From Luteococcus sp048595755 (GTDB lineage: Bacteria > Actinomycetota > Actinomycetes > Propionibacteriales > Propionibacteriaceae): a stretch of DNA of 64,000 bases. Under the pieces are notes generated by a model. That model ran no database searches. It was not told where the DNA came from and saw only the letters and a program-made list of their open reading frames with translations. The number at the start of each line of letters is the position of its first letter. Positions within the stretch are counted from its first letter, which is position 1. The position numbers and the translations under genes are program-made. This document shows, piece by piece, positions 14,728 through 22,641 of the stretch. The stretch spans positions 2,232,001-2,296,000 of the forward strand of contig NZ_CP184360.1 of the NCBI RefSeq assembly GCF_048595755.1. Direction: 5' to 3'.

Positions 14728-15392
14728 GCATCGAGAATCTTGACCGCGAGCCGCTGAGCAAGCCGGAGTTGGCCGCCCTGGTGGCCACCGCCATCAAGCC
14801 CGGATCCTTCGTGAACCTGGGAATCGGCCAGCCCACCACCGTGGCCGACCACATCTCGGCCGAGGCCGGCGTGGTGCTGCACACCGAGAACGGCATGCTG
14901 GGCATGGGCCCGGCCGCCGTCGGCGACCAGATCGACGCCGACCTGACCAATGCCGGCAAGGTGCCGGTCACCGAACTGCCGGGGGCCAGCTACTTCCACC
15001 ACGCCGACTCCTTCGCCATGATGCGCGGCGGTCATCTGGACGTGTGCGTCCTGGGCGCCTACCAGGTGGCCTTCAACGGTGACCTGGCCAACTGGCACAC
15101 CGGTCAGCCCGACGCCATCCCCGCCGTCGGCGGCGCGATGGACCTGGCGATCGGCGCCAAGGACGTCTACGTGATGATGTCGCTGTTCGGCCGTGACGGC
15201 AAGGCCAAGCTGGTGCCCTCGTGCACCTACCCGCTGACCGGCGTGGGCTGCGTCAGCCGGGTCTACACCAACCACGCGGTCTTCGAGGTGGGACGCCCCG
15301 ACGGCACCGTGGGCGTGCTCGGCACCTGGGGAATCTCGCTCGACGAGCTGTCCTCGCGGCTGGGCACCGAGCTGGTGACCCTGGAGGGGTGA
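14724..15392 (+). CDS. pcaJ: 3-oxoadipate CoA-transferase, subunit B
   Basis: 222-aa beta subunit. The catalytic glutamate is E55 in HTENGMLGMGP, the residue that forms the glutamyl-CoA thioester in this family. GIGQPTTVADHI and the C-terminal PDGTVGVLGTWGISLDELSSRLG are also characteristic. It starts in an ATGA overlap with pcaI and ends the pca operon; the next gene is convergent, 10 bases away. Confidence 0.91.
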   Translation: MSIENLDREPLSKPELAALVATAIKPGSFVNLGIGQPTTVADHISAEAGVVLHTENGMLGMGPAAVGDQIDADLTNAGKVPVTELPGASYFHHADSFAMMRGGHLDVCVLGAYQVAFNGDLANWHTGQPDAIPAVGGAMDLAIGAKDVYVMMSLFGRDGKAKLVPSCTYPLTGVGCVSRVYTNHAVFEVGRPDGTVGVLGTWGISLDELSSRLGTELVTLEG

Positions 15393-15402
15393 GCCCCCCG
15401 GG

Positions 15403-16113
15403 TCAGTCGGGCAGGTCGACGCGTTCCGAGTCGCGGATCTCGGCAAGGCGGGACTCGTCGGCCTCGCCCCTGACCACCACCAGCGAGCCGCCTCCGCGCA
15501 GCGCGCCGAGCAGTCCGTCGGCAAGGTCCTGCCACGGTTCCCCGCAGCCGCGCACCAGGGCACGACCGGTGATCGGCGCCACGGCATCCATCTCTTCCTG
15601 GCCGAACTTGGCCTCACCGTCGTCCAGCCAGATGGTCGGTGCGTCATTGCGCCAGTGCAGGTCTGGCTGGCCCAGGACCTCGGCAAAGTCGGTGACCCCG
15701 GCCACGGGGGTGGGCAGGCCCGCGCCCAGCGGATGGAGCGAGCAGGCCACCGTCTCCACGCCCGGGACCGGATTTGGCTGCTCCGGGCCGACGACGGCCA
15801 GGTCGACGCGGTCCAGGTCGTCGCGGGGCAGGGCCAGCACCCGCACCCCGCACTGCCAACTGGCCAGCGTCCACGTCAGCGCCACCCAGTGGTTGGGGTG
15901 GGTGAGCAGCAGCGGAAGGCCGATGTCGTCACCCTCGTCCAGGCCGATCGACCCGATGAGGTTGGCGGTCTTGTCCACCCAGTTGGCCAGGGTGCGGGCA
16001 GAGAATTCCACTCGCGAACCGTCGGCCAGGTCATAACAGGTCAGCAGGGGACGGGCGCCGTCACGCTGGACGCGATTCTCCAGGGCGAGGGCGGGGTCGA
16101 AGGCGCTGCTCAT
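15403..16113 (-). CDS. TIGR03089 family protein (truncated acyl-CoA synthetase-like)
   Basis: 236 aa resembling the N-terminal part of AMP-forming acyl-CoA synthetases (SRVEFSARTLANWVDKTANLIGSIGLDEGDDIGLPLLLTHPNHWVALTWTL...) but lacking the adenylate-binding P-loop and the C-terminal lid. It therefore cannot be a complete ligase. This actinobacteria-specific family has no firm function that I know of. It lies next to manC, as in other actinobacteria where a TIGR03089 gene is near the mannose-nucleotide genes. The open frame extends upstream to 17409, but only from the ATG at 16113 does it look like protein. Confidence 0.82.
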   Translation of the reverse strand: MSSAFDPALALENRVQRDGARPLLTCYDLADGSRVEFSARTLANWVDKTANLIGSIGLDEGDDIGLPLLLTHPNHWVALTWTLASWQCGVRVLALPRDDLDRVDLAVVGPEQPNPVPGVETVACSLHPLGAGLPTPVAGVTDFAEVLGQPDLHWRNDAPTIWLDDGEAKFGQEEMDAVAPITGRALVRGCGEPWQDLADGLLGALRGGGSLVVVRGEADESRLAEIRDSERVDLPD

Positions 16114-16232
16114 TGCGCCATCGTAGGGGCACAGGGCCGCCCTGCGCAGCCTGGAACACAGGAGGCGCAGCCCGGAGCAGCAGGCCACTGTGTGCATGCT
16201 GAGGGATTGGCACGGGCATTGGCCGGGTTCAC

Positions 16233-16238
16233 TAGGCT
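16233..16238 (+). promoter_or_regulatory. Leaderless-type -10 box of manC
   Basis: TAGGCT lies 7 bases before the manC ATG with no ribosome-binding sequence between. This supports transcription starting at or next to the start codon and fixes ATG 16246 as the start, discarding the upstream part of the open frame. Confidence 0.55.
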
Positions 16239-16245
16239 CCTTGCC

Positions 16246-17325
16246 ATGAGACATGTGGTGATCATGGCCGGAGGTTCGGGGACCCGGTTGTGGCCGCTCT
16301 CCCGCAAGGGCGAGCCCAAGCAACTTCTCGAACTGGTTGACGGAAAGAGCCTGCTGCGGCTGGCCTACGAACGCGTTGCGGGCATGGTTCCCGACGCGAA
16401 CATCCTGGTGTGCTGCGGCGCGTCCTACACCGACGTGGTGGCTCGCCAACTGCCCGAGCTGCCCCAGGAGAACCTGCTGGGGGAGCCGGTGGGGCGCGAT
16501 TCGCTCAATGCCGTGGCCTGGCCGGCTGCGGTGCTGGCCCGGCGCGACCCGCAGGCGGTGATGGCGGTGTTGACGGCAGACCAGATCATCACGCCCGTGG
16601 ACGAGTTCACCCGCGCCCTCGAGTCCGCCTTCCAGGTCGCGGAGGCCGACGAGGCGGCCCTGGTGACCTTTGGCGTGGTCCCGGACAGCCCCCACACCGG
16701 GTACGGCTACCTCAAGCGTGGCGAGGCCCTGACGGACTTCCCCCAGGCCAGCGAGATCACCGAGTTCAAGGAGAAGCCGTCGCTGGAGGTGGCCGAGCAG
16801 TACCTGGCCAGCGGTCAGTACTGGTGGAATTCGGGCATGTTCGTCTGGCAGGTGGACACTGTGCTGGAGCAGCTGCGTCAGCTGATGCCGGCCACCCATG
16901 CCAGCGTCTTGGAGCTTGCCGAGCAGCCCGGGCGCCTGGGCGAGATCTACCCGCAGCTGGAGAAGACCTCGGTGGACTACGCCATCATGGAGCCGGTCAG
17001 CCAGGGCAAGGGCAGCGCCCACGTCGTCGCCGTGCCGCTCAACATCGAGTGGTATGACCTGGGTGGCTTCGCTGCCCTGGCCGAGCAGATTGCGCACGAC
17101 GAGCACGGCAATGCCCGTGAGGGTGTCACGGTGGCGCTGGACAGCAGCAGGAACCTGCTGATCAACCGGGGTCGTCCCGGGACCGTCGTCGCGGTGGCCG
17201 GTCTGAGCGAGATGGTGGTGTGCGTCACCGAGCAGGCCATCCTGGTGGTGCCCCTCAGCCAGGCGCAGCGAGTCAAGGAACTCGTGGGACTGGTGGCACA
17301 GGAGGTGGGGCCGGAACTGGCCTGA
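16246..17325 (+). CDS. manC: Mannose-1-phosphate guanylyltransferase
   Basis: 359-aa nucleotidyltransferase making GDP-mannose from mannose-1-phosphate and GTP. The N-terminal signature AGGSGTRLWPLSR (8-20) with the GEPKQLL that follows binds GTP. EFKEKPSLEVAEQYL and YWWNSGMFVW are typical of the catalytic core, and the C-terminus is a short left-handed helix region, without the isomerase domain of bifunctional enzymes. It would supply mannose for glycolipids, glycans or mannosylated proteins. A strong terminator follows. Confidence 0.92.
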   Translation: MRHVVIMAGGSGTRLWPLSRKGEPKQLLELVDGKSLLRLAYERVAGMVPDANILVCCGASYTDVVARQLPELPQENLLGEPVGRDSLNAVAWPAAVLARRDPQAVMAVLTADQIITPVDEFTRALESAFQVAEADEAALVTFGVVPDSPHTGYGYLKRGEALTDFPQASEITEFKEKPSLEVAEQYLASGQYWWNSGMFVWQVDTVLEQLRQLMPATHASVLELAEQPGRLGEIYPQLEKTSVDYAIMEPVSQGKGSAHVVAVPLNIEWYDLGGFAALAEQIAHDEHGNAREGVTVALDSSRNLLINRGRPGTVVAVAGLSEMVVCVTEQAILVVPLSQAQRVKELVGLVAQEVGPELA

Positions 17326-17356
17326 GGGCCGACGCAACCCACCAGAGCCAGCAGCA

Positions 17357-17394
17357 GGGCCCCGCACCTCGTCCGTGACGACGGTGCGGGGCCC
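17357..17394 (+). terminator. Rho-independent-type terminator after manC
   Basis: GGGCCCCGCACC (17357-17368) pairs perfectly with GGTGCGGGGCCC (17383-17394), and the inner TCGTC/GACGA extends the stem with a one-base bulge. It sits 32 bases after the manC stop. The run TACTCTTGG that follows is only weakly T-rich and may double as the -10 of the next gene. Confidence 0.8.
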
Positions 17395-17399
17395 TACTC
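17394..17399 (+). promoter_or_regulatory. Leaderless-type -10 box directly behind a terminator stem
   Basis: TACTCT lies 8 bases before the ATG at 17408 and begins at the last base of the terminator stem. Termination of manC and initiation of the next gene would then be within a few bases of each other. Confidence 0.45.
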
Positions 17400-17407
17400 T
17401 TGGTGTC

Positions 17408-18211
17408 ATGGCAGACAGTGTGAAGCGCTACCGCGAGAGCGCGGCCCGGCTGATGTTGGCAGTCAGTGTCATCTACATCGTCATCTCCTTGGTCCGTCTG
17501 GGATACCTACTGGTCAAGGGATCGACCTTCCCGCAGGCGGCACGTGACATCGGCGGCAGCTCGTTGAGCATCGTGATGGTGCTCGCCTGCGTCGGGGTGG
17601 GGCTGTGGGTGGTGCTGGCCAAGCCGGTGCGTCGGCAGGGTCTTGGCCTGGCCCGGGGGCTGGCCGTGGCGATTGGCATCGCGGCCCTGCTGCAACTGGT
17701 CCTCCTGGTCGCCGGGCTGGTCGGGGGCGCCGGTGGCATCTTCCTGGGGGCACTGGAGGTGCTGGGCGGCCTGCTGGAGATTGCCATCAAGTTGGGGGCG
17801 GCGCAGGTGCTGCTGCGAGCCGTCCGGGCCGCCTGGCCGACCGACGAGGCGGAGGCGCCCGCCGAAGTGGCGCCGGCCGGCGCCGAGGCGCAGTCCGAGG
17901 AGCCGGAGGCCGAGCCTGTCGTCGAGCAGCAGGCCAGCTGGAGCCCGGACCAGGCTGCCGGAGCGGTCTGGACGCGTGCCGGTGATGCCGCCACGGGAGC
18001 TGCCGCCAGCGGCTGGGGGCACCCCGGTGAGGGGTCGACCGGGTGGCAGGCACTGCCCGGTGGGTCCGAGGGGGCCCCGGAGGACGCCCCCCAGGCCCTT
18101 CCGAAGGGACCGTGGGCCACTGCCGCCGACCTTGCCGAGGGCGGCGCCGCCCCGGCAGCCGATGCCGAGGGGACGGTTGCCTGGGAGCCGGTTCGGCGTA
18201 ACCCGCAGTGA
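17408..18211 (+). CDS. Hypothetical membrane protein with acidic Pro/Ala-rich tail
   Basis: 267 aa, family not recognised. Residues about 10-35, 52-72 and 85-140 contain three or four hydrophobic helices (LMLAVSVIYIVISLVRLGYLL, IVMVLACVGVGLWVVLA, LLQLVLLVAGLVGGAGGIFLG). After about 145 the protein is a low-complexity Ala/Glu/Pro tail likely to be disordered and cytoplasmic. The ATG at 17408 follows the leaderless-type TACTCT box. It is monocistronic between manC's terminator and the whiB promoter. No catalytic motif is visible. Confidence 0.7.
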   Translation: MADSVKRYRESAARLMLAVSVIYIVISLVRLGYLLVKGSTFPQAARDIGGSSLSIVMVLACVGVGLWVVLAKPVRRQGLGLARGLAVAIGIAALLQLVLLVAGLVGGAGGIFLGALEVLGGLLEIAIKLGAAQVLLRAVRAAWPTDEAEAPAEVAPAGAEAQSEEPEAEPVVEQQASWSPDQAAGAVWTRAGDAATGAAASGWGHPGEGSTGWQALPGGSEGAPEDAPQALPKGPWATAADLAEGGAAPAADAEGTVAWEPVRRNPQ

Positions 18212-18278
18212 TCCCAAGAGCGTCACGTTCTTGTCACTTGGATCACACTTCTTGGCCATGTCAAATTTCCACACCGGC

Positions 18279-18309
18279 TTGACTCGAACCAATTACAGCC
18301 GTGTAATTG
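18279..18309 (+). promoter_or_regulatory. whiB promoter with overlapping operator-like dyad
   Basis: TTGACT (18279-18284), a 17-base spacer and TGTAAT (18302-18307) form one of the best sigma70-type promoters in the window. The inverted repeat CAATTAC (18290-18296) / GTAATTG (18303-18309) spans the spacer and the -10 box, so a dimeric repressor bound there would block polymerase. A roughly 60-base leader precedes the gene. Confidence 0.65.
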
Positions 18310-18371
18310 AGCACGGGGGCGCACGGATGTGCGACCCCTCTTGCTTTCTGGGCCGAAGGGACACGGGCGGA

Positions 18372-18626
18372 ATGGAACTGCTGACACTGATCGCAGATGT
18401 CGAGGAAGGAATTCTCGGCTGGCAGGAGCGTGCTTTGTGCGCCCAGACCGATCCGGAGGCCTTCTTTCCCGAGAAGGGCGGCTCGACGCGCGAGGCCAAG
18501 AAGGTCTGTCAGACCTGCGAGGTGAAGGCGGAGTGTCTCGAATACGCCTTGGCCAATGACGAGCGTTTCGGGATCTGGGGTGGCCTGAGCGAGCGCGAGC
18601 GTCGCAAGCTGAAGCGTCGGGCCTGA
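18372..18626 (+). CDS. whiB: WhiB-family iron-sulfur transcription factor (WhiB/WhmD type)
   Basis: 84 aa. The four [4Fe-4S] ligands are C23, C46, C49 and C55; the turn GIWGG (67-71) and basic tail ERERRKLKRRA complete the Wbl family. The stretch ALCAQTDPEAFFPEKGGSTREAK is characteristic of the WhiB (Streptomyces) / WhmD-WhiB2 (mycobacteria) branch, linked there to septation and cell division. Nearby manC, DUF3499 and the metallopeptidase match the mycobacterial whiB2 neighbourhood. An in-frame ATG at 18327 would add 15 residues, but 18372 gives the normal length. Confidence 0.93.
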   Translation: MELLTLIADVEEGILGWQERALCAQTDPEAFFPEKGGSTREAKKVCQTCEVKAECLEYALANDERFGIWGGLSERERRKLKRRA

Positions 18627-18627
18627 C

Positions 18628-19071
18628 TCACCACTCCTCGTCGAGGCTCGGGTCGATGTCGGTGACCTCCTGGGCGGTCAGTGCAGCCAGTTGCTCCACC
18701 AGGGTTCGGTGCACCAGGTCACGCAGGTCTGCCCGTGACTGGGCGCGATGCTCCAGGGGACGTCGGTAGAGCACGATGCGCGCGGCCTGTTGGCTGGTTG
18801 CCTCCACGCAGACGGCCAGCGGCACCCTGTCATCGCTCCAGAGCGTCGCCAGATAGGGAACCTCCTCGACGCCGATTCCCACCCCGTCCAGCCCGCCGGG
18901 ATAGGTCTGGTCGATCCGGGAGACCGCGCTGGTGACGGCATGGGTGAAGAATTCCTGGCGTGAGGCCGTGCGGCGCAGTGGAACCTGGCGGCCCGTCAGC
19001 GGATTGGGAAGGGCCAACGGCCCGCGAACACCGCGGTCGTGGCGATCACGTCGACGAGGCATGGGCGCCAC
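18628..19071 (-). CDS. Metallopeptidase-family protein without the HExxH site
   Basis: 147 aa related to the small zincin-like metallopeptidase family found beside DUF3499 in actinobacteria. The C-terminal helix that should carry HExxH reads VHRTLVEQLAAL, so the zinc site is absent and protease activity is not expected. The N-terminus is Arg-rich (MPRRRDRHDRGVRGP). I recall that actinobacterial members commonly have this degenerate site. Its role is unknown. It is convergent with whiB and divergent from the DUF3499 gene. Confidence 0.75.
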   Translation of the reverse strand: MAPMPRRRDRHDRGVRGPLALPNPLTGRQVPLRRTASRQEFFTHAVTSAVSRIDQTYPGGLDGVGIGVEEVPYLATLWSDDRVPLAVCVEATSQQAARIVLYRRPLEHRAQSRADLRDLVHRTLVEQLAALTAQEVTDIDPSLDEEW

Positions 19072-19133
19072 TGTAGTGCAGCCCCGCCCCCGGCCCGCGG
19101 AGCGGCGACTCGGCGTGTGGCGCCCGCACGCGA

Positions 19134-19139
19134 TACCCT
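19134..19139 (+). promoter_or_regulatory. Leaderless-type -10 box of the DUF3499 gene
   Basis: TACCCT is separated by 6 bases from the GTG at 19146, with no ribosome site. The short distance argues for a leaderless transcript and supports GTG as the start. Confidence 0.5.
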
Positions 19140-19145
19140 CGCTCG

Positions 19146-19571
19146 GTGGTCGACAGACGGTGTACCAAGACAGGCTGCCAGCACGCGGCGGTGGCGACGC
19201 TCACCTATGTCTACGCCGATTCCACCGCAGTGCTCGGCCCCTTGTCCCCGGAGCGCTTTCCCGGAACCTATGACCTGTGCCGGCGGCACTGCGACGAACT
19301 CTCGGCGCCCAAGGGCTGGGAGGTCGTGCGCCTGCCCGATGCCTCCGAGGCGGCCCCACCTGCCCGCGATGATGCCGACCTGATGGCGTTGGCCGATGCG
19401 GTCCGGGAAGTGGGCCTGCTGCCCGAGGAGGTCGACCATGCCGGACGGCCGGCCTCGGACCCACTGATGGGGGGAGAGGTCGTCGTGTTGGCCGAACGGC
19501 GCCATCTTCGGGTCATCGCAGACTCCGAGCGCAGGCAATCCTCCGCCGACCAGGCAGGCCCGGGGCAATAG
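19146..19571 (+). CDS. DUF3499 family protein (putative zinc-binding)
   Basis: 141 aa. It matches the actinobacterial DUF3499 pattern: CTKTGCQHAAVATLTYVYADSTAVLGPL, YDLCRRHCDEL and GWEVVRL. C6, C11, C45, H48 and C49 are candidate zinc ligands. The function is unknown. In many relatives a phosphomannomutase gene follows; here a Trm112 gene follows instead. The C-terminal 25 residues are polar and variable. Confidence 0.88.
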   Translation: MVDRRCTKTGCQHAAVATLTYVYADSTAVLGPLSPERFPGTYDLCRRHCDELSAPKGWEVVRLPDASEAAPPARDDADLMALADAVREVGLLPEEVDHAGRPASDPLMGGEVVVLAERRHLRVIADSERRQSSADQAGPGQ

Positions 19572-19625
19572 ACTGGACGAGGTGGCCCGACCCGCGGGGC
19601 ACTGTGATGCAACTCAGGAGATCCG

Positions 19626-19820
19626 ATGCCCGAACAGCTGGAACTGTCGCCGACCTTCCTGGAGATCGCGGCCTGCCCCGCCTGTCACAGCAAGTTCGCC
19701 GTGGACTATGACCGGCATGAGCTGCAGTGCACGAATTCCGCCTGTGCCCTCGCCTTCCCGGTGCGTGACGGGATCCCGGTGATGCTGATCGACGAGGCCC
19801 GACGTCCCGAGGGTCGTTGA
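19626..19820 (+). CDS. Trm112 family protein
   Basis: 64-aa zinc-ribbon-like protein with C17-PAC20 and C35...C40 as probable ligands and the ending FPVRDGIPVMLIDEARR typical of bacterial Trm112/YcaR proteins. Eukaryotic Trm112 activates methyltransferases; the bacterial role is unsettled. AGGAG lies 8 bases before the ATG. The next gene begins 4 bases after its stop. Confidence 0.9.
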   Translation: MPEQLELSPTFLEIAACPACHSKFAVDYDRHELQCTNSACALAFPVRDGIPVMLIDEARRPEGR

Positions 19821-19824
19821 GGCC

Positions 19825-20856
19825 ATGACGGTCCGATTCGACGAGTCGTTGCTCGACGATCCCCAGGCGCTGCTGGCCATCGATGAACGACTGCGTCGGC
19901 TCGCCTCGGCCGGCGCCAGGGTGCGCGTCGTCGGAGATGCCGCCCGCCCGGCGCGGGCCAGTGGGAGCGAGCTGGAGCGCCCCCGTGGCGTGCTGGCGCT
20001 GGGGGCGGAGGCGCGCCTGGTGCGCGCCATGCTGGAGCCGGTGTGCCCAGTGCCCTTCGTGGCCTGGCAGCTCGACGGGCTGCCAGGCTGGGTGGGCCCC
20101 CTCGACCTGGTGGTGGTCCTGGCCAGCCAGGGGTCCGATCCGGCACTGCTGGGGGCGGTGGACGAGGCCGTGCGTCGCGGGGCCCAGATCATCGTCGCCG
20201 CCAGCCCGGACTCGCCCTTGGTGGAGCGTGCCGGCTCGCGCAGCACACTGGTGCTGCCCACCAGCCACGACGATCCGTTGGCCGCGGTGGTGGTGACCCT
20301 GGAGGTGCTGCACGAACTGGGGCTGGGGCCCAGCGTGGCCCACGAGAGGGTGGCGGACCGCGCCGACCTGGTGGCCGAACAGTGCTCCCCGCACCGCGAC
20401 CTGGCCCAGAATCCCGCCAAGGAACTGGCCCTGGCGCTGGGGGATGCCCAGCCCCTGGTGTGGGGCGGATCGGTGCTTGCGGCCCGCGCCTCGCGACGCA
20501 TCGCCGAGGCGCTCAGGGAAGCCTCGGGACGGCCCGCGCTGGCTGCCGACGCCGCGGCGCTGCTGCCCGTGTTGGAGGCCTGCGCGCCGGCCGACCCCTT
20601 CCGCGACCCCTTTGACGAGGACGGCGGTGAACTGCCGTGCGTCCTGGTGGTGGTGGACGACGGCAGCCAGGACGAGTGGGCGCGTCGCCAGCGCGGTGAA
20701 TTGATGGCGGTGGCGCAGCGCCAGGGAGTCCGGGTGTGCGAGCTCTCGGTCGACTCGCCGCAGGAGTCGGGCGAGCTGGATCGTTACGTGGAACTGGTGC
20801 AGCGCGGGCGGTTCGCGGCCTGCTACCTGGAGCTTGGACTGAAGGGGCGCGCATGA
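19825..20856 (+). CDS. SIS-domain protein (phosphosugar isomerase-like)
   Basis: 343 aa with two sugar-isomerase (SIS) folds, residues about 50-170 and 185-335. It resembles the actinobacterial protein encoded between Trm112 and manA, annotated as a phosphoglucose/phosphomannose isomerase relative. DLVVVLASQGSDPALLGAVDEA corresponds to the first phosphosugar-binding loop. Catalytic ability is uncertain. Its neighbours suggest a part in mannose-phosphate supply. The stop overlaps the aroQ start. Confidence 0.78.
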   Translation: MTVRFDESLLDDPQALLAIDERLRRLASAGARVRVVGDAARPARASGSELERPRGVLALGAEARLVRAMLEPVCPVPFVAWQLDGLPGWVGPLDLVVVLASQGSDPALLGAVDEAVRRGAQIIVAASPDSPLVERAGSRSTLVLPTSHDDPLAAVVVTLEVLHELGLGPSVAHERVADRADLVAEQCSPHRDLAQNPAKELALALGDAQPLVWGGSVLAARASRRIAEALREASGRPALAADAAALLPVLEACAPADPFRDPFDEDGGELPCVLVVVDDGSQDEWARRQRGELMAVAQRQGVRVCELSVDSPQESGELDRYVELVQRGRFAACYLELGLKGRA

Positions 20857-21278
20857 GGGTTCTGGTGCTCAACGGGGTCAATCTGGGGCGCCTGGGCAAG
20901 CGTCAGCCCGAGGTCTACGGCGCCACCACCCACGAGCAGTTGGCGCAGCGGCTGGTGGTGATCGGGCAGGATCTTGGCCTGCAGGTGGAGGTGCGCCAGA
21001 CCGATTCCGAGGCAGAGATGGTGGGCTGGCTGCACGAGGCGGCCGATCGCGAGGTGCCGGTGGTGTTGAACCCGGCGGCGTGGACCCACTACTCGATCGC
21101 CCTGGCCGATGCCGTGGTGCAGGTGCCCAGGGTCGTGGAGGTGCACATCAGCAATGTGCACGCGCGCGAGGGCTTTCGGCGTCACAGCGTGATCAGCCCC
21201 TACGCGGAGGGTGTCATTGCAGGCCTCGGCCTGGGTGGTTACGAGCTGGCCCTGCGCCACCTGGCCGTCACGAGCTGA
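20853..21278 (+). CDS. aroQ: 3-dehydroquinate dehydratase, type II
   Basis: 141 aa, the standard length of the dodecameric type II enzyme of the shikimate pathway. NGVNLGRLGKRQPEVYG contains R17 and the catalytic base Y22. NPAAWTHYSIALADA and VEVHISNVHAREGFRRHSVIS hold the substrate Asn and proton-donor His. The ATG overlaps the stop of the SIS gene (ATGA), so it is co-translated although the pathways differ. Confidence 0.93.
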   Translation: MRVLVLNGVNLGRLGKRQPEVYGATTHEQLAQRLVVIGQDLGLQVEVRQTDSEAEMVGWLHEAADREVPVVLNPAAWTHYSIALADAVVQVPRVVEVHISNVHAREGFRRHSVISPYAEGVIAGLGLGGYELALRHLAVTS

Positions 21279-21327
21279 CCTCGGTCGGCTGTGGCAAATA
21301 TGACGATCGACATGATTGACTCTGCGC

Positions 21328-22638
21328 ATGGCCGACTCCTCCTGGACTCCCTCACAGCTCACCCGACGTTCCCTGCTTGGTGCCGCCCCTGCAGCGGTGC
21401 TGGGCGCCTCCTTGTTCTCCTCCGACCTGCTCGTCTCCCAGGCGCATGCGGCGGGCACCCGTGACTCACGCCTGCAGCGCTGGAGCGGGGCCGGCTGGAG
21501 CGCCGGAACCCACGACGGCACCCGGGTCTCCAGCCAGGGCCTCTACCTGAGTGCCGCACGTCGCACGGCCAGCTACCGTGACACCCATGCCGGCCGGACC
21601 CAGACCCACGGCATCGCCACCTGGACCGGCCCGGTGGTGGCCACCGGGGTGGCGGCAAGCGAGCTGATTCCCTCCTGGAACTGCTCCACCCAGCCCGGCA
21701 GTGCGGTGCGGGTGCTCCTGCGGGCCCGTACCAGCGCGGGCACCTGGTCGCGGTGGTTCGTGCTCGGCCTGTGGGGATCATCCAGCGCCAGCGCCGTCTC
21801 GCCCACCCGCACCACCTATGCCGGCCAGTCCGACACCGTCGCCCGCGTCGCCACCGACACTCTGGTGGCCCGCAGCGGAAGCTTCAGCCACTACCAGACC
21901 CGTCTGGAATTGACGCGAACCTCCGGCACCACCGCGATGCCCATCGTCCAGCAGCTGGCCGTGGTGGCCTCCACCAGCAGGCCGACCACCACGCCGGTCA
22001 GCCCGGTCGGGGTGGCGCGGGGCCGCAGCCTGACGGTGCCGGCCTACAGCCAGATGCTGCACGTGGGGCACTACCCGGCCTGGAATGGCGGGGGAGAGGC
22101 GTGGTGCTCACCCACGAGCACGGCCATGGTGCTGGACTACTGGAAGGCCGGTGCCACCGGCGCTGCGCTTGACTGGGTGCGCCCGCAGCCCCACGTCGAT
22201 CCGCAGGTGGAGCAGGTGGTGCGCGGGGTGTGGGACGCCGGATTCCGCGGCACCGGCAACTGGGCCTTCAACGTGGCCTATGCCTCGGCTCGGGGCCTGC
22301 AGGGCTTCGTGACCCGTCTGCGCTCGCTGAACGAGGCCGAACGCTTCATCGCGGCCGGCATCCCGCTCATCATCTCGGCCAGCTTCAGCAGCACCCAGTT
22401 GACGGGTGCTGGCTACGGCACCAACGGGCACCTGATGGTGATTCGTGGCTTCGACGCCAACGGCCACGTGCTGGTCAACGACCCGGCCTCGGGCATGAAG
22501 GCCAGCAACTCCCTGGTGCCGCGCACCTACAACCGCGCCCAGTTCGAGTCCGCCTGGGGTCGAAGCGGCGGCACCACCTACGTGATCCACCCGCGGGGGC
22601 ACGCCCTGCCGAGCCGCCCCACGGGGGCGGCCTGGTGA
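21328..22638 (+). CDS. Secreted C39-like (papain-fold) peptidase
   Basis: 436 aa. The N-terminus has a twin-arginine signal (LTRRSLLGAAPAAVLGAS...SQAHA; cleavage likely near residue 44). Residues about 45-210 form a beta-rich region of unknown type. From about 235 there is a peptidase C39-like domain: Q near 247, C260 (GEAWCSPTSTAMVLDYW), H368 (YGTNGHLMVIRGF) and D385 (VNDPAS). It is probably an extracellular cysteine peptidase; substrate unknown. The open frame starts 12 bases earlier at a TTG, but ATG 21328 is the sensible start. Confidence 0.85.
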   Translation: MADSSWTPSQLTRRSLLGAAPAAVLGASLFSSDLLVSQAHAAGTRDSRLQRWSGAGWSAGTHDGTRVSSQGLYLSAARRTASYRDTHAGRTQTHGIATWTGPVVATGVAASELIPSWNCSTQPGSAVRVLLRARTSAGTWSRWFVLGLWGSSSASAVSPTRTTYAGQSDTVARVATDTLVARSGSFSHYQTRLELTRTSGTTAMPIVQQLAVVASTSRPTTTPVSPVGVARGRSLTVPAYSQMLHVGHYPAWNGGGEAWCSPTSTAMVLDYWKAGATGAALDWVRPQPHVDPQVEQVVRGVWDAGFRGTGNWAFNVAYASARGLQGFVTRLRSLNEAERFIAAGIPLIISASFSSTQLTGAGYGTNGHLMVIRGFDANGHVLVNDPASGMKASNSLVPRTYNRAQFESAWGRSGGTTYVIHPRGHALPSRPTGAAW

Positions 22639-22641
22639 GGC

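Noticed and set aside
15403..17409. Long minus-strand frame suggesting a 668-aa protein including the TIGR03089 region
   Set aside because: Only the part from the ATG at 16113 looks like protein; the rest is antisense to manC.
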